DNA from: G963720515 sp963720515
Lineage (GTDB): Bacteria; Actinomycetota; Thermoleophilia; Gaiellales; Gaiellaceae
DNA: 64,000 nucleotides
Direction: 5' to 3'
Assembly (NCBI GenBank): GCA_963720515.1
Contig: OY970397.1
Location: forward strand, 930,001 to 994,000
Shown here: positions 27,524 to 37,853 of the stretch, piece by piece
Layout: each line of letters starts with the position of its first letter
Position numbering within the stretch: position 1 is the stretch's first letter
Translations under genes and position numbers: made by a program
Notes under the pieces: model-generated
Databases searched by the model: none
Told to the model about the DNA's origin: nothing
The model's input: the letters and a program-made list of their open reading frames with translations, nothing else

Positions 27524-28486
27524 TTATCCCCGCCGCGCGCGCACGAGCTCGGTGAGCTTCGGCACGATCGCGTTCAGGTCGCCGACGACGGCGAGGTCGG
27601 AGTACTCGAAGATCGGCGCGTGCGGGTCCTTGTTCACGGCCACGATCGTGCCGGAGCTCTGCATGCCGACCTTGTGCTGGATCGCCCCGGAGATCCCGAA
27701 GGCGAGGTAGAGCTTGGGCGAGACGTTCTTGCCGGTCTGCCCGACCTGGGCGGCGTAGGGATACCAGCCCGCGTCCACGACCGCGCGCGTCGCGGCGACC
27801 GCGCCCCCGAGCGCCTTCGCGAGCTCCTCGAGCTGGGCGAAGCCGCCGGGCTCGCCGAGCCCGCGCCCGCCCGCGACGATCACGTCCGCGTCCTCGATCG
27901 ACGGGCCGGACGACTCCTCGTGGGCCTGCTCGAGCATCTGCGTCCGCGAGGAGAAGTCCTCGAGCGCCACGTCCACGTCCTCCACCGTCGGCGCGCCGCC
28001 GCCCGTCTCGGCCGGCTCGAACGCGCCGGCGCGGATGAGCGCGATGCGCGGCTCCGACGTCCAGCCGACGTCCACGAGCAGCGAGTCGCCGAACGCCGGG
28101 CGCTTGCCGACGAGCGTGCCGTCGGAGAGCTCGACGTCCACGAGATCCCAGTTGATCCCCGCGCCGAGCCGCGCCGCGAGGCCGGCGGCGACGTCCGCGC
28201 TGAGCACGCTCGCGGCGAAGAGCACCGTGTCGATCCCCTGGTCGGTGACGAGCTTCGCGAGGACGTCCACGCGCGGCTGCGGGAGCGGCGCATCGAGGGC
28301 GGGGTCGTCGGCCACGTAGACGGTGGACGCGCCGTGCGCGCCCAGGCCCTCGGCCATTCCACGCACGCCGGACCCGGCGAGGAGCGCGAAGACGTCGCCG
28401 CCGAGCGAGGCCGCTTTGGCGAGGACGCCGAGCGCCCCCTTGGCCGGCTCACCGTCGTGGTGCTCGAGAAAGACGAGGGTCGCCAT
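27524..28486 (-). CDS. etfA: Electron transfer flavoprotein alpha subunit
   Basis: 320 residues. The C-terminal FAD domain shows DVIVAGGRGLGEPGGF, VDAGWYPYAAQVGQTGKNVSPKLYLAFGISGAIQH and IVAVNKDPHAPIFEYSDLAVVGD, the EtfA signature. Overlaps the etfB stop by one base. Together with EtfB it collects electrons from acyl-CoA dehydrogenases such as the one at 38444-39604. Full length. Confidence 0.97.
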   Translation of the reverse strand: MATLVFLEHHDGEPAKGALGVLAKAASLGGDVFALLAGSGVRGMAEGLGAHGASTVYVADDPALDAPLPQPRVDVLAKLVTDQGIDTVLFAASVLSADVAAGLAARLGAGINWDLVDVELSDGTLVGKRPAFGDSLLVDVGWTSEPRIALIRAGAFEPAETGGGAPTVEDVDVALEDFSSRTQMLEQAHEESSGPSIEDADVIVAGGRGLGEPGGFAQLEELAKALGGAVAATRAVVDAGWYPYAAQVGQTGKNVSPKLYLAFGISGAIQHKVGMQSSGTIVAVNKDPHAPIFEYSDLAVVGDLNAIVPKLTELVRARRG

Positions 28487-29268
28487 CAGACGAGCTTGTT
28501 CTCCGCGAGGAACGCGACGATGCGGTCGGCCGAGCTGCCGTCCTCGTCCTCGATGCGCTCCGTGTCGCCGCGCGCCGGCGGCGCGGACGTCGCCAGCACC
28601 TCGGTGCGCGAGCCCGCCTCGCCCGCCGCGTCGCCGTTCACGCCGAGGTCGGCGAGCGAGACGACTTCCTGCGGCTTCTTCTTCGCGCCCATGATCCCCT
28701 TGAGGGACGGGTAGCGCGGCTCGTTGATCGCGTCCGAGACGGCGACCACGGCCGGGAGCGGCGCCTCGAGCACGTCATAGCCGTACTCGGTCTGCCGCTT
28801 GGCCTTCGCCTTGCCGCCGTCCAGGTCGAGCGACGCCGCCTGCGAGATGAGCGGGAGGCGGAGCCGGTCGGCGACCGCGGCCCAGAGGACAGCGCCGTCC
28901 GAGTCGCCCGCCTGCTGGCCGAAGAGGACGAGATCGGCCCCCTCCCGCTCGAGCGCCTTCGCGAGCACCGCGGACGTGGCGACGAGATCCGAGCCGGCCG
29001 CGCCGGCGTCGGCGACGAGCAGCACCCGGTCCGCGCCCATGGCAAGCGCCTTCCGCATGGACTCGCCGGCGCGCTCCGGGCCCATCGAGATGACGACGAC
29101 CTCGGTGTCCGGCGCGGCGTCCTTCACCTCGAGCGCGGCCTCGAGGGCATGGGTGTCGAATTCGTTCAGCGCACCGTCCACGGAGCGGTCGAGCCGGTGC
29201 GTCCCCGGGTCGAGCCGTTTGGGGGCCGCGGAGTCCGGTACCTCCTTCATGCAGACGGCGATCTTCAT
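28486..29268 (-). CDS. etfB: Electron transfer flavoprotein beta subunit
   Basis: 260 residues, starting MKIAVCMKEVPDS, the conserved EtfB N-terminus, so the internal ATG at 29266-29268 is preferred over the longer frame to 29289. The AMP/FAD-adjacent motif DLVLFGQQAGDSDGA and the recognition-loop region NEPRYPSLKGIMGAKKKP are present; the latter contacts partner dehydrogenases. First gene of the etfB-etfA-ETF dehydrogenase operon on the minus strand. Confidence 0.97.
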   Translation of the reverse strand: MKIAVCMKEVPDSAAPKRLDPGTHRLDRSVDGALNEFDTHALEAALEVKDAAPDTEVVVISMGPERAGESMRKALAMGADRVLLVADAGAAGSDLVATSAVLAKALEREGADLVLFGQQAGDSDGAVLWAAVADRLRLPLISQAASLDLDGGKAKAKRQTEYGYDVLEAPLPAVVAVSDAINEPRYPSLKGIMGAKKKPQEVVSLADLGVNGDAAGEAGSRTEVLATSAPPARGDTERIEDEDGSSADRIVAFLAENKLV

Positions 29269-29379
29269 GGCGCGGGCGAGCATATCCATTCAAGTTCGAG
29301 AGGCCAGGCGCCGAGGTGCATAGGTAAGCGCGCGGTGAGGTCTGCTAGGGTCTCGCCCTTCGAGCGCGAACCGGAGCAC

Positions 29380-30264
29380 ATGCTTCCAAGCCACCGGACG
29401 ACAGCCCGAAGCATCCTGATCCTCGTTCTTCTGGGGGTCTTTGCAGGGACCGCACAGGCGGCGGTGCCGAAGCAACTCGTCTTTCCGGTGGTCGGCCCGG
29501 TCTCCTACCAGGACGACTTCGGAGCGCCGCGCGGCGGCCACCGCCATCAGGGGAACGACATCATGGCCGCGCGCTGGTCGCCGGTCGTGGCCGTCGAGCC
29601 GGGGCGCGTCGTCCACCCGTCCTGGGGCACACGCGACTGCCTCCTCATCCTGCACGGGCGCAGCGGGACCGACTACTGGTACCTGCACCTGAACGACGAC
29701 GTCACGAAGGGCGACGACAACCGCGCCCGGAACTGCAAGGTCGGAGTCGCGTTCACGCCGGACTTCAAGAGCGGCATGCGCGTTCGCGCCGGTCAGCTGA
29801 TCGGGTTCGTCGGGAACTCCGGCAACGCAGCCGGCATCCATCCGCACCTTCACTTCGAGCTCCACCCGAACCGCGGCCGCGCCGTCTCGCCGTACCGCTG
29901 GCTCAAGAGCGGGCAGCGGCTTCTCTACGCCGTCCCGGGCAGCGTGACGTCGATCCGGCTGGCGCTCTTCGGGAACTACACGAGCGCACAGACCTCCCTG
30001 TCGCTGCGGGTCGGGCGGGTAGCCGCTTCCACGGGCTGGCGCTCGCCCGCCGTGCCTCGGCCGGTCGCGCTCGCCGAGGGCGAGGGGATGACGGTCGAGC
30101 GCATGTCCGAGACGGGCAAGCTCACGCCCGCGTACCTCGAGAAGGCGACGCCGGGCGAGCGGGTGACCGTCTGGACGGCGTTCTTCACGCCGTCGCTCGA
30201 AACGCAGCTCGCGCCGCCGGACCTGCTGGCGGCGATGAAGGTCCGCCTGCGCGGCGCGCCCTAG
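29380..30264 (+). CDS. Secreted M23-family (LytM-like) peptidase
   Basis: 294 residues. Signal peptide (about residues 1-27, ending AQA-A) then an M23 endopeptidase domain: zinc ligands in GGHRHQGNDIMA (His and Asp) and HPHLHFEL (HxH) near residues 50-60 and 150. M23 enzymes cut peptidoglycan cross-links or act as amidase activators; all ligands look intact so it is likely active. A C-terminal region of about 120 residues has no recognised domain. ATG with GGAG six bases upstream. Ends tail-to-tail with thiE. Confidence 0.88.
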   Translation: MLPSHRTTARSILILVLLGVFAGTAQAAVPKQLVFPVVGPVSYQDDFGAPRGGHRHQGNDIMAARWSPVVAVEPGRVVHPSWGTRDCLLILHGRSGTDYWYLHLNDDVTKGDDNRARNCKVGVAFTPDFKSGMRVRAGQLIGFVGNSGNAAGIHPHLHFELHPNRGRAVSPYRWLKSGQRLLYAVPGSVTSIRLALFGNYTSAQTSLSLRVGRVAASTGWRSPAVPRPVALAEGEGMTVERMSETGKLTPAYLEKATPGERVTVWTAFFTPSLETQLAPPDLLAAMKVRLRGAP

Positions 30265-30872
30265 GGGAGGAGCGCCGCTCTCAGCTCGCGCGCCGCGGCC
30301 TCGGGGTCGGCGGCGTCCACGATCGCGCGCACGACTGCGATGCGGGTCGCGCCCGCGGCGACGACCTCCTCCACGTTGGTCCGGTCGATGCCGCCGATCG
30401 CGAACCAGGGCATGCGTGCGTTGGCGGCCGCGTAGCGGACGAGCTCGAGCCCGACGGCCGGGCGTCCTTCCTTCGTCGGCGTGGCGTACACAGGGCCGAC
30501 GCCGATGTAGTCCGCGTCCGCAACGTTGATCTCGCCGGGCGCGTGCGTCGAGAGCCCGACCGGGAGGCCGAAGCGGCGCGCGACCGCGACTGGCAGGTCG
30601 TCCTGGCCCACGTGCACGGCGTCGGCGTCCGCGAGGACGGCCAGGTCGGGCCGGTCGTTCACCACCAGGGGAACGCCGAGCCGCGCGGTCACCTCACGGG
30701 CCTCCTCCAACGCGGCGAGTAGCGCGCGGTCGGAGAGCGCGCGCTCGCGGATCTGGACAACGTCCACCCCGCCCCGGATCGCGGCCTCGAGGAACTCCGC
30801 GGGCCGAACGGGCGTGACGAGGTAGAGGCGCCTAGCCTCCGGCGACAGGCCGGGCGACGATGACGACGTCAC
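30261..30872 (-). CDS. thiE: Thiamine-phosphate synthase
   Basis: Joins the thiazole and pyrimidine phosphates to thiamine phosphate. 203 residues. TIM-barrel motifs: GVDVVQIRERALSDR (Arg/Glu pair), VPLVVNDRPDLA, ADAVHVGQDDLPV, YIGVGPVYATPTKEG, PWFAIGGI. GTG start; the first 41 bases overlap thiS. Third gene of the riboswitch-controlled thiGSE operon. Confidence 0.96.
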   Translation of the reverse strand: MTSSSSPGLSPEARRLYLVTPVRPAEFLEAAIRGGVDVVQIRERALSDRALLAALEEAREVTARLGVPLVVNDRPDLAVLADADAVHVGQDDLPVAVARRFGLPVGLSTHAPGEINVADADYIGVGPVYATPTKEGRPAVGLELVRYAAANARMPWFAIGGIDRTNVEEVVAAGATRIAVVRAIVDAADPEAAARELRAALLP

Positions 30873-31035
30873 CGCTCGCGAGCTCCGTCTCGGGGTAGGC
30901 GGCGCGATCGACCGGCTCGCCGTTTCGCTCCACGAGCGCGTAGCGGGCGCCGAGGCCGAGGCGCTCGATCAGGCGCGCGACGGTCTCGCCGGGCTCGAGC
31001 TCGTGCTCGCGGCCGTTGACCGTGACCGCGCTCAC
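30832..31035 (-). CDS. thiS: Sulfur-carrier protein ThiS
   Basis: 67 residues, beta-grasp fold: VTVNGREHELEPGETVARLIERLGL, ALVERNGEPV, and a C-terminal Gly-Gly tail that is thiocarboxylated to donate sulfur for the thiazole ring. GTG start overlapping the thiG stop (GTGA). The adenylating enzyme ThiF is not in the window. Confidence 0.96.
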   Translation of the reverse strand: MSAVTVNGREHELEPGETVARLIERLGLGARYALVERNGEPVDRAAYPETELASGDVVIVARPVAGG

Positions 31036-31811
31036 GGCTGCGTGACGAGCCCGACGACCGGACTCGAGGGGACCGCGGTCATCCCCTCGTCCATCATCCC
31101 GGCGAGGCGCGCGGCACGGCCGGCCTCGACCGCCTGCCGGAACGCCCCGGCCATGGCGACCGGGTCGCCGGCACGAGCGATCGCAGTGTTGACGAGGACC
31201 GCATCCGCGCCCATCTCCATCGCCTCGGCCGCGTGCGACGGCGAGCCGAGCCCGGCGTCCACGACGACCGGCACCTCGGCCTGCTCGATCATGATCCCGA
31301 TCGCGTCGCGCAGCTTGAGCCCGCGCCCGGTGCCGATCGGCGCGGCGAGCGGCATGACCGTCGCGCAGCCGACCTCCTCCAGGCGCTTTGCGAGCACGGG
31401 GTCGGGGAGCATGTACGGCAGCACGGTGAAGCCGTCGTCCACGAGCGCCTCGGCCGCGCGGAGCGTCTCAACCGGATCGGGCAGCAGGTAGCGCTGGTCC
31501 GGGATGACCTCGAGCTTCACCCAGTCCGGAAGGCCGCCCGCCCGCGCGAGCCGTGCGACGCGCACCGCCTCGTCCGCGGTCTCGCAGCCGGCCGTGTTCG
31601 GCAGGAGCAGGATCGTCTCGGGCAGGAAGTCGGTGATGTCCTCGCCGCCGCCGCGCGCGTCCAGGTCGATGCGGCGCACCGCGACGGTGACCATCTCGCA
31701 ACCGGAGGCCGCGACCGCCTCGCGCATGAGCTCGAACGTCTCGTACTTGCCGGTGCCGGTGATGAGCCGCGAGCCGAACTCGCGGCCGGCGATGGTGAGC
31801 GTGTCTGTCAT
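31032..31811 (-). CDS. thiG: Thiazole synthase
   Basis: Forms the thiazole phosphate from deoxyxylulose phosphate, dehydroglycine and ThiS thiocarboxylate. 259 residues; the start MTDTLTIAGREFGSRLITGTGKY is the family N-terminus and the longer frame is riboswitch sequence. LPNTAGCETADEAV, the Schiff-base lysine in DWVKLEVI, and VDAGLGSPSHAAEAMEMGADAVLVNTAIA are intact. Its Shine-Dalgarno AGGGAG is inside the 3' strand of the TPP riboswitch. First gene of thiGSE. Confidence 0.97.
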   Translation of the reverse strand: MTDTLTIAGREFGSRLITGTGKYETFELMREAVAASGCEMVTVAVRRIDLDARGGGEDITDFLPETILLLPNTAGCETADEAVRVARLARAGGLPDWVKLEVIPDQRYLLPDPVETLRAAEALVDDGFTVLPYMLPDPVLAKRLEEVGCATVMPLAAPIGTGRGLKLRDAIGIMIEQAEVPVVVDAGLGSPSHAAEAMEMGADAVLVNTAIARAGDPVAMAGAFRQAVEAGRAARLAGMMDEGMTAVPSSPVVGLVTQP

Positions 31812-31814
31812 TCC

Positions 31815-31906
31815 GTCTCCCTTCGCTGGCATGACCCAGATCAGGTTCTGCGGTCGCGGCCTCGAAGCCGCCTCTCAGCCCCTGTCCGGGGCTCCCGCGT
31901 TTCCTC
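31815..31906 (-). promoter_or_regulatory. TPP riboswitch (THI element) upstream of thiG
   Basis: Read on the minus strand the leader has the conserved aptamer strings GCGGGAGC, GGGGCTGAGAGG, GCAGAACCTGATCTGGG and ATGCCAGCGAAGGGA in the right order and spacing, the hallmarks of the thiamine pyrophosphate aptamer. The final AGGGA is also the thiG ribosome-binding site, nine bases before the ATG, so ligand binding should mask translation initiation directly. No U-tract terminator is seen between aptamer and gene. Confidence 0.95.
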
Positions 31907-31910
31907 CAGC

Positions 31911-32685
31911 CTAGCGCCCGGTGAAGCGCGCCTCGCGCTTCTCGACGAACGCTGCCATGCCCTCCTTCTGGTCCTCGCTCGCGAAGAGCATGGCGAAGAG
32001 GCGCGCCTCGATCTCGAGGTTCTCGCGGTGGTCGCCGGAGAGGGCCAGGTTCGCGGCCTCCTTGGCGTACGCGAGGGCGAGCGGGCTCTTCGAGGCGAGC
32101 GTGGTCGCAAGCTCTTGCGCCTTGGCGGCAAGCTCCTCGGGCGGGTGCACGGCGTTCACGAGCCCGTGCGCCAGCGCCTCCTCGGCGCCGACGACGCGGC
32201 CGGTGTAGACGAGATCCTTGGCGAAGCCGAGCGTGGTCGCCCGTGCGAGGCGCTGCGTGCCGCCCCAGCCGGGGATGACGCCGAGGTTCACCTCGGGCTG
32301 GCCGAGCTTGGCCGTGGACGAGGCCAGGCGCAGGTCGCAGGCGAGCGCGAGCTCGCAGCCGCCGCCGAGCGCGAAGCCGTTGATGACGGCGACCGTCGGC
32401 TTGGGCATCGTCTCGAGGAGCGTCGCGCAGCGCTGGCCGAGGTCGCCCCACTCGCGCGCCTCGATGACGCCGAGCGCCGCGCATGTACTTGATGTCCGCG
32501 CCCGCGACGAAGGCCTTCTCGCCCGCGCCGGCGAGCAGCACGACGCGCGCGGCGTCATCGGTGGCGAGCTCCTCGAGCCGATCGCGCAGCGCCTGGGCGT
32601 GCTCGAGGTCGAGCGCGTTCATCGCGTCCGGCCGGTTCACGGTCACGGTCGCGACGCCCGCGTCGATCCCAACGTCGATCGGCAC
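31911..32685 (-). CDS. Enoyl-CoA hydratase, apparent +1 frameshift near 32483
   Basis: Crotonase-family enzyme hydrating trans-2-enoyl-CoA. About 257 residues across one shift. First frame: GTG start, VTVNRPDAMNALDLEH, EKAFVAGADIKYM (oxyanion Gly-Ala). Second frame from LGVIEAREWGDLG includes GFALGGGCELALACDLR with catalytic Glu, PEVNLGVIPGWGGTQRL with the second Glu, and ends FVEKREARFTGR. One extra base in ATGCGCGGCGCTC (32478-32490) accounts for the break. Both catalytic Glu positions fit a true hydratase for short-chain substrates. The dispersed 80-bp element precedes its start. Confidence 0.88.
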
Positions 32686-32702
32686 TAGCCCGCGCCCCCG
32701 CG

Positions 32703-32793
32703 CGAGAGATGCCCCCGGGGGCCTTCGGCCCCTCTTCCCCCGCTTTCGAGACTACCTACGAAATCGTCACGTGTCTGTGACGCAACGTGCCGG
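32703..32793 (-). repeat. Dispersed intergenic stem-loop element, copy 1
   Basis: Minus-strand reading: CGTCAC-AGACAC-GTGACG stem-loop (32765-32782), then TTTCG...CGAAA stem with loop containing TAGTCT, then GCGGGGG and a GGGGCC/GGCCCC hairpin, ending ATCTCTCG. Over 80 bases it differs from copy 2 by about seven substitutions and no gaps. The upstream CCGGCAC is shared in looser form with the other copies. It fills most of the gap between the B12-binding gene and the enoyl-CoA hydratase gene. Confidence 0.8.
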
Positions 32794-32828
32794 AATGCGC
32801 GCAGAACCGTCACGGGACCGCGCGGGCG

Positions 32829-33230
32829 CTACGCCTCGACCGGGATCTTGGCTTGCAGGAAGTCGACGATCTCGGAGACCGGCGCGCCGGGGGTGAAGAT
32901 CTCCGCGACTCCCTGCTCCTTGAGCGCCGCGACGTCCGGCTTCGGGATCGTGCCGCCGACGAGGACGAGGACGTCCTCGAGGCCCTGGGCGCGGAGGCCC
33001 TCGACGATCTTCGGCACGAGCGTCATGTGCGCGCCGGAGAGGATCGAGATGCCGACCGCGTCGGCGTCCTCCTGGAGCGCGGTCTCGACCACTTGCTCGG
33101 GCGTCTGGTGGAGCCCGGTGTAGATGACCTCCATGCCGGCGTCGCGAAGCGCGCGGGCGATGATCTTCGCGCCCCGGTCGTGGCCGTCCAAGCCGGCCTT
33201 TGCGATCACGACGCGAATCTTCCTGGCCAT
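32829..33230 (-). CDS. Cobalamin-binding (small) subunit of methylmalonyl-CoA mutase
   Basis: 133 residues, a free-standing B12-binding domain. KIRVVIAKAGLDGHDRGAKIIARALRDAGMEV contains the DxHxxG motif whose His replaces the lower axial ligand of cobalamin; GISILSGAHMTLVPKI and VLVGGTIPKPDVAALKEQGV are the other hallmark strings. With the separate large subunit at 35408-37081 it would give the two-gene mutase seen in archaea and some bacteria, instead of a single chain. Start ATG 33228-33230, divergent from the MBL-fold gene. Confidence 0.94.
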   Translation of the reverse strand: MARKIRVVIAKAGLDGHDRGAKIIARALRDAGMEVIYTGLHQTPEQVVETALQEDADAVGISILSGAHMTLVPKIVEGLRAQGLEDVLVLVGGTIPKPDVAALKEQGVAEIFTPGAPVSEIVDFLQAKIPVEA

Positions 33231-33242
33231 TTGGGTGAGTAT

Positions 33243-33968
33243 ATGGAGGTGCGGTTGACCGTCATCGGCTGCTCGCCCGCTTGGCCGAACCCCGGCGGGG
33301 CGCAGTCGGGCTACCTCCTCGACGGGCCGGGGACGCTGCTCCTCGACTGCGGGCCGGGCGTGCTCGCGCGGCTGCGCGAGCGCGGTCCGATGCACGTCGA
33401 CGCCATCGCCATCACGCATTTCCACCTCGACCACTGGGGCGACCTCGTGCCCTGGGCCTGGCTCGCGGCGCACGGGCAGGAGCGGCCCGGCCGGCCGGAG
33501 CTCTGGCTCCCGCCGGGCGGCGGCGAGCAGCTCGCGAGCTTTGCGCGGCTGTGGGGGAACCACGCCATGTTCGACGTCGCCTTCGACCTGCACGAGTTCG
33601 AGGCGGGAGCTCCGTTCGCCGCGGCCGGGTTCGAGGTCGAGGCGCGGCAGGTGCCCCACTTCAACCTCGAGGCATTCGGCTTCCGCGTGCGCGATCCGGA
33701 GGCCGGCACGCTCCTGGCCTACTCCGGGGACTGCGCGCCCGGGCCCGAGCTCGCCGCGCTCGCCGAGGGCGCCGACCTCTTTCTCTGCGAGGCGACGCTC
33801 GAGGCGTCCGACTCGGAGGGCGCGCTCCGCGGGCACCTCGCCGCGAGCGAGGCGCTCGACGCCGCCGACGGGCCCGTGCTTCTCACGCATCGCCCGGCCG
33901 AGCTTCCGCCGCCGAACGGCGTGCCGCTCTCGCACGACGGGCTGGTCGTCGAGATCGTGTCGAGGTAG
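33243..33968 (+). CDS. MBL-fold metallohydrolase (RNase Z-like subgroup)
   Basis: 241 residues. N-terminal VIGCSPAWPNPGGAQSGYLL and the metal motif THFHLDHWGDL near residue 60, further ligands at LLAYSGDC and the C-terminal LLTHRPAE. Small MBL proteins of this type with the HxHxDH signature include RNase Z-like and cyclic-nucleotide phosphodiesterases; there is no RNase Z exosite, so the substrate is open. ATG start at 33243, 12 bases from the divergent B12 gene. Confidence 0.85.
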   Translation: MEVRLTVIGCSPAWPNPGGAQSGYLLDGPGTLLLDCGPGVLARLRERGPMHVDAIAITHFHLDHWGDLVPWAWLAAHGQERPGRPELWLPPGGGEQLASFARLWGNHAMFDVAFDLHEFEAGAPFAAAGFEVEARQVPHFNLEAFGFRVRDPEAGTLLAYSGDCAPGPELAALAEGADLFLCEATLEASDSEGALRGHLAASEALDAADGPVLLTHRPAELPPPNGVPLSHDGLVVEIVSR

Positions 33969-33970
33969 GG

Positions 33971-35257
33971 CTACGCGGCGGGGGAGCCGCTGCCCCAGCC
34001 GGCTGCGCGCTCGCCGCTTCCGCCGAAGCGCTGACGCTCGCGGATGTCCACCGAGACGATCCGCTCCGGCCGGATGAACTGGTTGCCGACCCGCGGCCAC
34101 TCGCCGTCCTTGGCGATGCCCGCGATCAGCTCGCGCGCCGCGGCCTCGGCCTCGGCCTCGTCGGCGAAGGACGCCACGTCGATCTCGTCGCCGCCTTCCA
34201 GGCAGAGCGCGATGCGATAGCGGCCCTCCTCGTCCTCCGGGGACGGGGCGGGGACCTCCGCCACAGGCTCGGGCTCCGGGGTGACGGGCGGCGCCGAATG
34301 GAACGCGACGCTCACGTGCGCCTCCTCGTTGCGCTCGATCGTCGGCTCGCCGAAGGTGGGCTCGGGCTCGACCGCCACGGGCTCGGGCTCCAAAGCCACG
34401 GGCTCGGGCTCCACGACCACGGGCTCGGGCTCGACCGCGAGCGCCTCTGGCGAGGCGACGGAATCGAACGACGGAACCGACTCGCGAACGGGCTCCGGCT
34501 CGGGCTCGGCCGCAACCGGCTCCGGCTCGCGCTCGACGGCCACTGGCTCGGGCTCGACCACGACCGGCTCGGGCTCGACCACGACCGGCTCGGGCTCGAC
34601 GGCCACCGGCTCGGGCACGACGGCCACCGGCTCGGGCTCGACCACGAACGGCTCGGGCTCGACGGCGACCGGCTCAGGCTCGGGCTCGGGGGCCACCTCG
34701 GCCTCCGGCTCGGGGAGCGGGGCCGCGATGCGCAGTCCGAGCTCGCTGACCGGCGAGATCGCAGTGGGCGTGGCGCCGGGCACGTCGTCCCCTCCGGCCG
34801 CCGGATGAAAGACATCGTCGAGGGCGGCGGTGATCTCCGCGCCCGTCGCGACAACGAGGTCGACGTCGCGGCCGAGCTCGTCGCGAATCTCCTGGAGTGC
34901 ACCGTCGTCGGTGGGGTCGGCGATCGCGACGACGACGCGGTCGTTGCGATCCTCGATTGGAATTGCGGTGTGGTACCGGCAGACCCGCTCGGACAGGAGC
35001 CGCGCCGTGGGCGCGTCGTAGCCGCGGCCCGCAAGGCTCACGAAGCTGAGGCTCTTCTGCCCGGCGAGCAGGCGCGCGAGGTCCTTCTCGTCGATCCAGC
35101 CCTTCTGGAGCAGGATCTCGCCGAGCCGGCGCCCGCTGCGCGCGCCCTCTTCGAGCGCCGCCTCGAGCTTCTCCTTGCTGAGCAGGCCCGCCCGGAAGAC
35201 GAGCGTGCCGAGCGGCGCGTCGGGCCGCTCCCACCGGTTGGCGTTTCCTGCCTCCAC
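33971..35257 (-). CDS. MshEN-domain protein with long Pro-Glu repeat linker
   Basis: 428 residues from the GTG at 35255-35257 (GAAAGG upstream). Residues 10-150 form a GspE N-terminal/MshEN domain: GTLVFRAGLLSKEKLEAAL and RSGRRLGEILLQKGWIDEKDLARLLAGQ, the sequence pattern that binds cyclic di-GMP in MshE. A linker of about 150 residues follows, built of VEPEPV-type units, then a folded C-terminal region (RYRIALCLEGGDEIDVASFADEAEAEAAARELIAG ... RPERIVSVDIRE). No ATPase domain is attached, unlike GspE/PilB. Role unknown; a c-di-GMP-responsive scaffold is a guess. Convergent with the MBL gene. Confidence 0.8.
   Translation of the reverse strand: MEAGNANRWERPDAPLGTLVFRAGLLSKEKLEAALEEGARSGRRLGEILLQKGWIDEKDLARLLAGQKSLSFVSLAGRGYDAPTARLLSERVCRYHTAIPIEDRNDRVVVAIADPTDDGALQEIRDELGRDVDLVVATGAEITAALDDVFHPAAGGDDVPGATPTAISPVSELGLRIAAPLPEPEAEVAPEPEPEPVAVEPEPFVVEPEPVAVVPEPVAVEPEPVVVEPEPVVVEPEPVAVEREPEPVAAEPEPEPVRESVPSFDSVASPEALAVEPEPVVVEPEPVALEPEPVAVEPEPTFGEPTIERNEEAHVSVAFHSAPPVTPEPEPVAEVPAPSPEDEEGRYRIALCLEGGDEIDVASFADEAEAEAAARELIAGIAKDGEWPRVGNQFIRPERIVSVDIRERQRFGGSGERAAGWGSGSPAA
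34370..34690 (-). repeat. Imperfect tandem repeat coding for the VEPEPV linker
   Basis: Units of about 18-21 bases (plus-strand wording GGCTCGGGCTCGACC with ACGACC or GCCACC) repeated some fifteen times inside the MshEN gene. They encode EPEPVAV/EPEPVVV. Such repeats expand or contract by slippage without breaking the frame; length may vary between strains. Confidence 0.8.
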
Positions 35258-35407
35258 CTTTTCAGACCTTTCGTTCGGCCTCGCCGCAGCAAGGCGTCGG
35301 GGATGCAAGAAGAAAGGTCGGCGGTTCGGGGGATTCCCGGCATCACCCGGAAGGGGCATCGACAGGTATGAGAACGGTGAGAATCGCTTCCGGAACGGAA
35401 ACGGTTC

Positions 35408-37077
<1,670 letters not shown>

Positions 37078-37081
<4 letters not shown>

Positions 37082-37824
37082 TGTACGGCGGCGACCCCGA
37101 TCGCTCCTGCGACGACGACGAGCGCGACGCCGATCGCGCGCTTGAGGGCGCGCTCCGAGAGCCGCCCGGTGAGCCGCGCGCCGAGCCACGCTCCCGGGAT
37201 CGCGGCCGCGACGGACACTGCCAGGATCGCCCACTCGACCTCGCCCTTGACCAGGTGGCCGAGGAAGCCGGAGACGCCGAGGAAGAATCCGACGACGAGG
37301 TTCGTCCCGACGGCGCGATGCGCAGTCAGCCCGACGCCCTTAAGGAGCGCCGGGAGCCGGAGCGTCCCGAGGATCAGGCCAACGGCTCCTCCGATAAGCC
37401 CGATGATCCCGCCGGAGATCGCGGCGACGGCTCGCGGGTCGCCCGGTCGCTCCGGACCCGGGCGAAGACCGAGCAGGAGGTCGAGCCCGCTGTAGAGGAG
37501 GACGACGGCGATCAGGCCGAGCAGGAGATCCGCTGGGACCTCGCTGCCGAAGAGCCCGCCGACGAACGCGGCGGCGACCGACGGGGGCGCCATCCAGGCC
37601 ACGATGCGCCAGTCCACGCGGCCGGCGCGGGCGTGGGTGATGCCGCCCACGAGCGCGGAGACGGCGCTGACGGCGATGTTCGACCCGGCGGCGGCGGCGG
37701 GATTCCCGGAGGCGACGAGGATCGCCGGCAGCCGCAGGCTTCCGAGGACGAGCCCGACCGCCGAGCCGAGCAGCGCAGCGACGAAGGATCCGCCGGCGGC
37801 GATCAGGAGGTCGAGCGCGTCCAC
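37078..37824 (-). CDS. TauE/SafE-family membrane transporter
   Basis: 248 residues, about eight membrane helices in two halves that repeat the same pattern (SAVGLVLGSLRLPAIL in the first, GGAVGLILGTLRLPALL in the second), typical of the TauE/SafE sulfite/organic-acid exporter family. Substrate unknown; in this setting export of an organic acid or sulfur compound are both possible. GTG start. Coupled to the mutase gene by overlap, which is curious because the functions are not known to be linked. Confidence 0.87.
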
Positions 37825-37853
37825 GTCGGCGCCGTTCTACCGTGGGGCGAGGG

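Noticed and set aside
31801..31811. Possible fourth copy of the dispersed element (ATGACAGACACG)
   Set aside because: Only the ACAGACA string matches; it is the thiG start, and the flanking positions and hairpins are absent.
34370..34690. CRISPR-like direct repeats
   Set aside because: Repeats are 18-21 bases without unique spacers and stay in the reading frame; they are protein-coding.
34281..34808. TGSGS-repeat protein on the plus strand
   Set aside because: It is the complement of the VEPEPV repeat of the MshEN gene; the minus-strand frame has flanking folded domains and an RBS.
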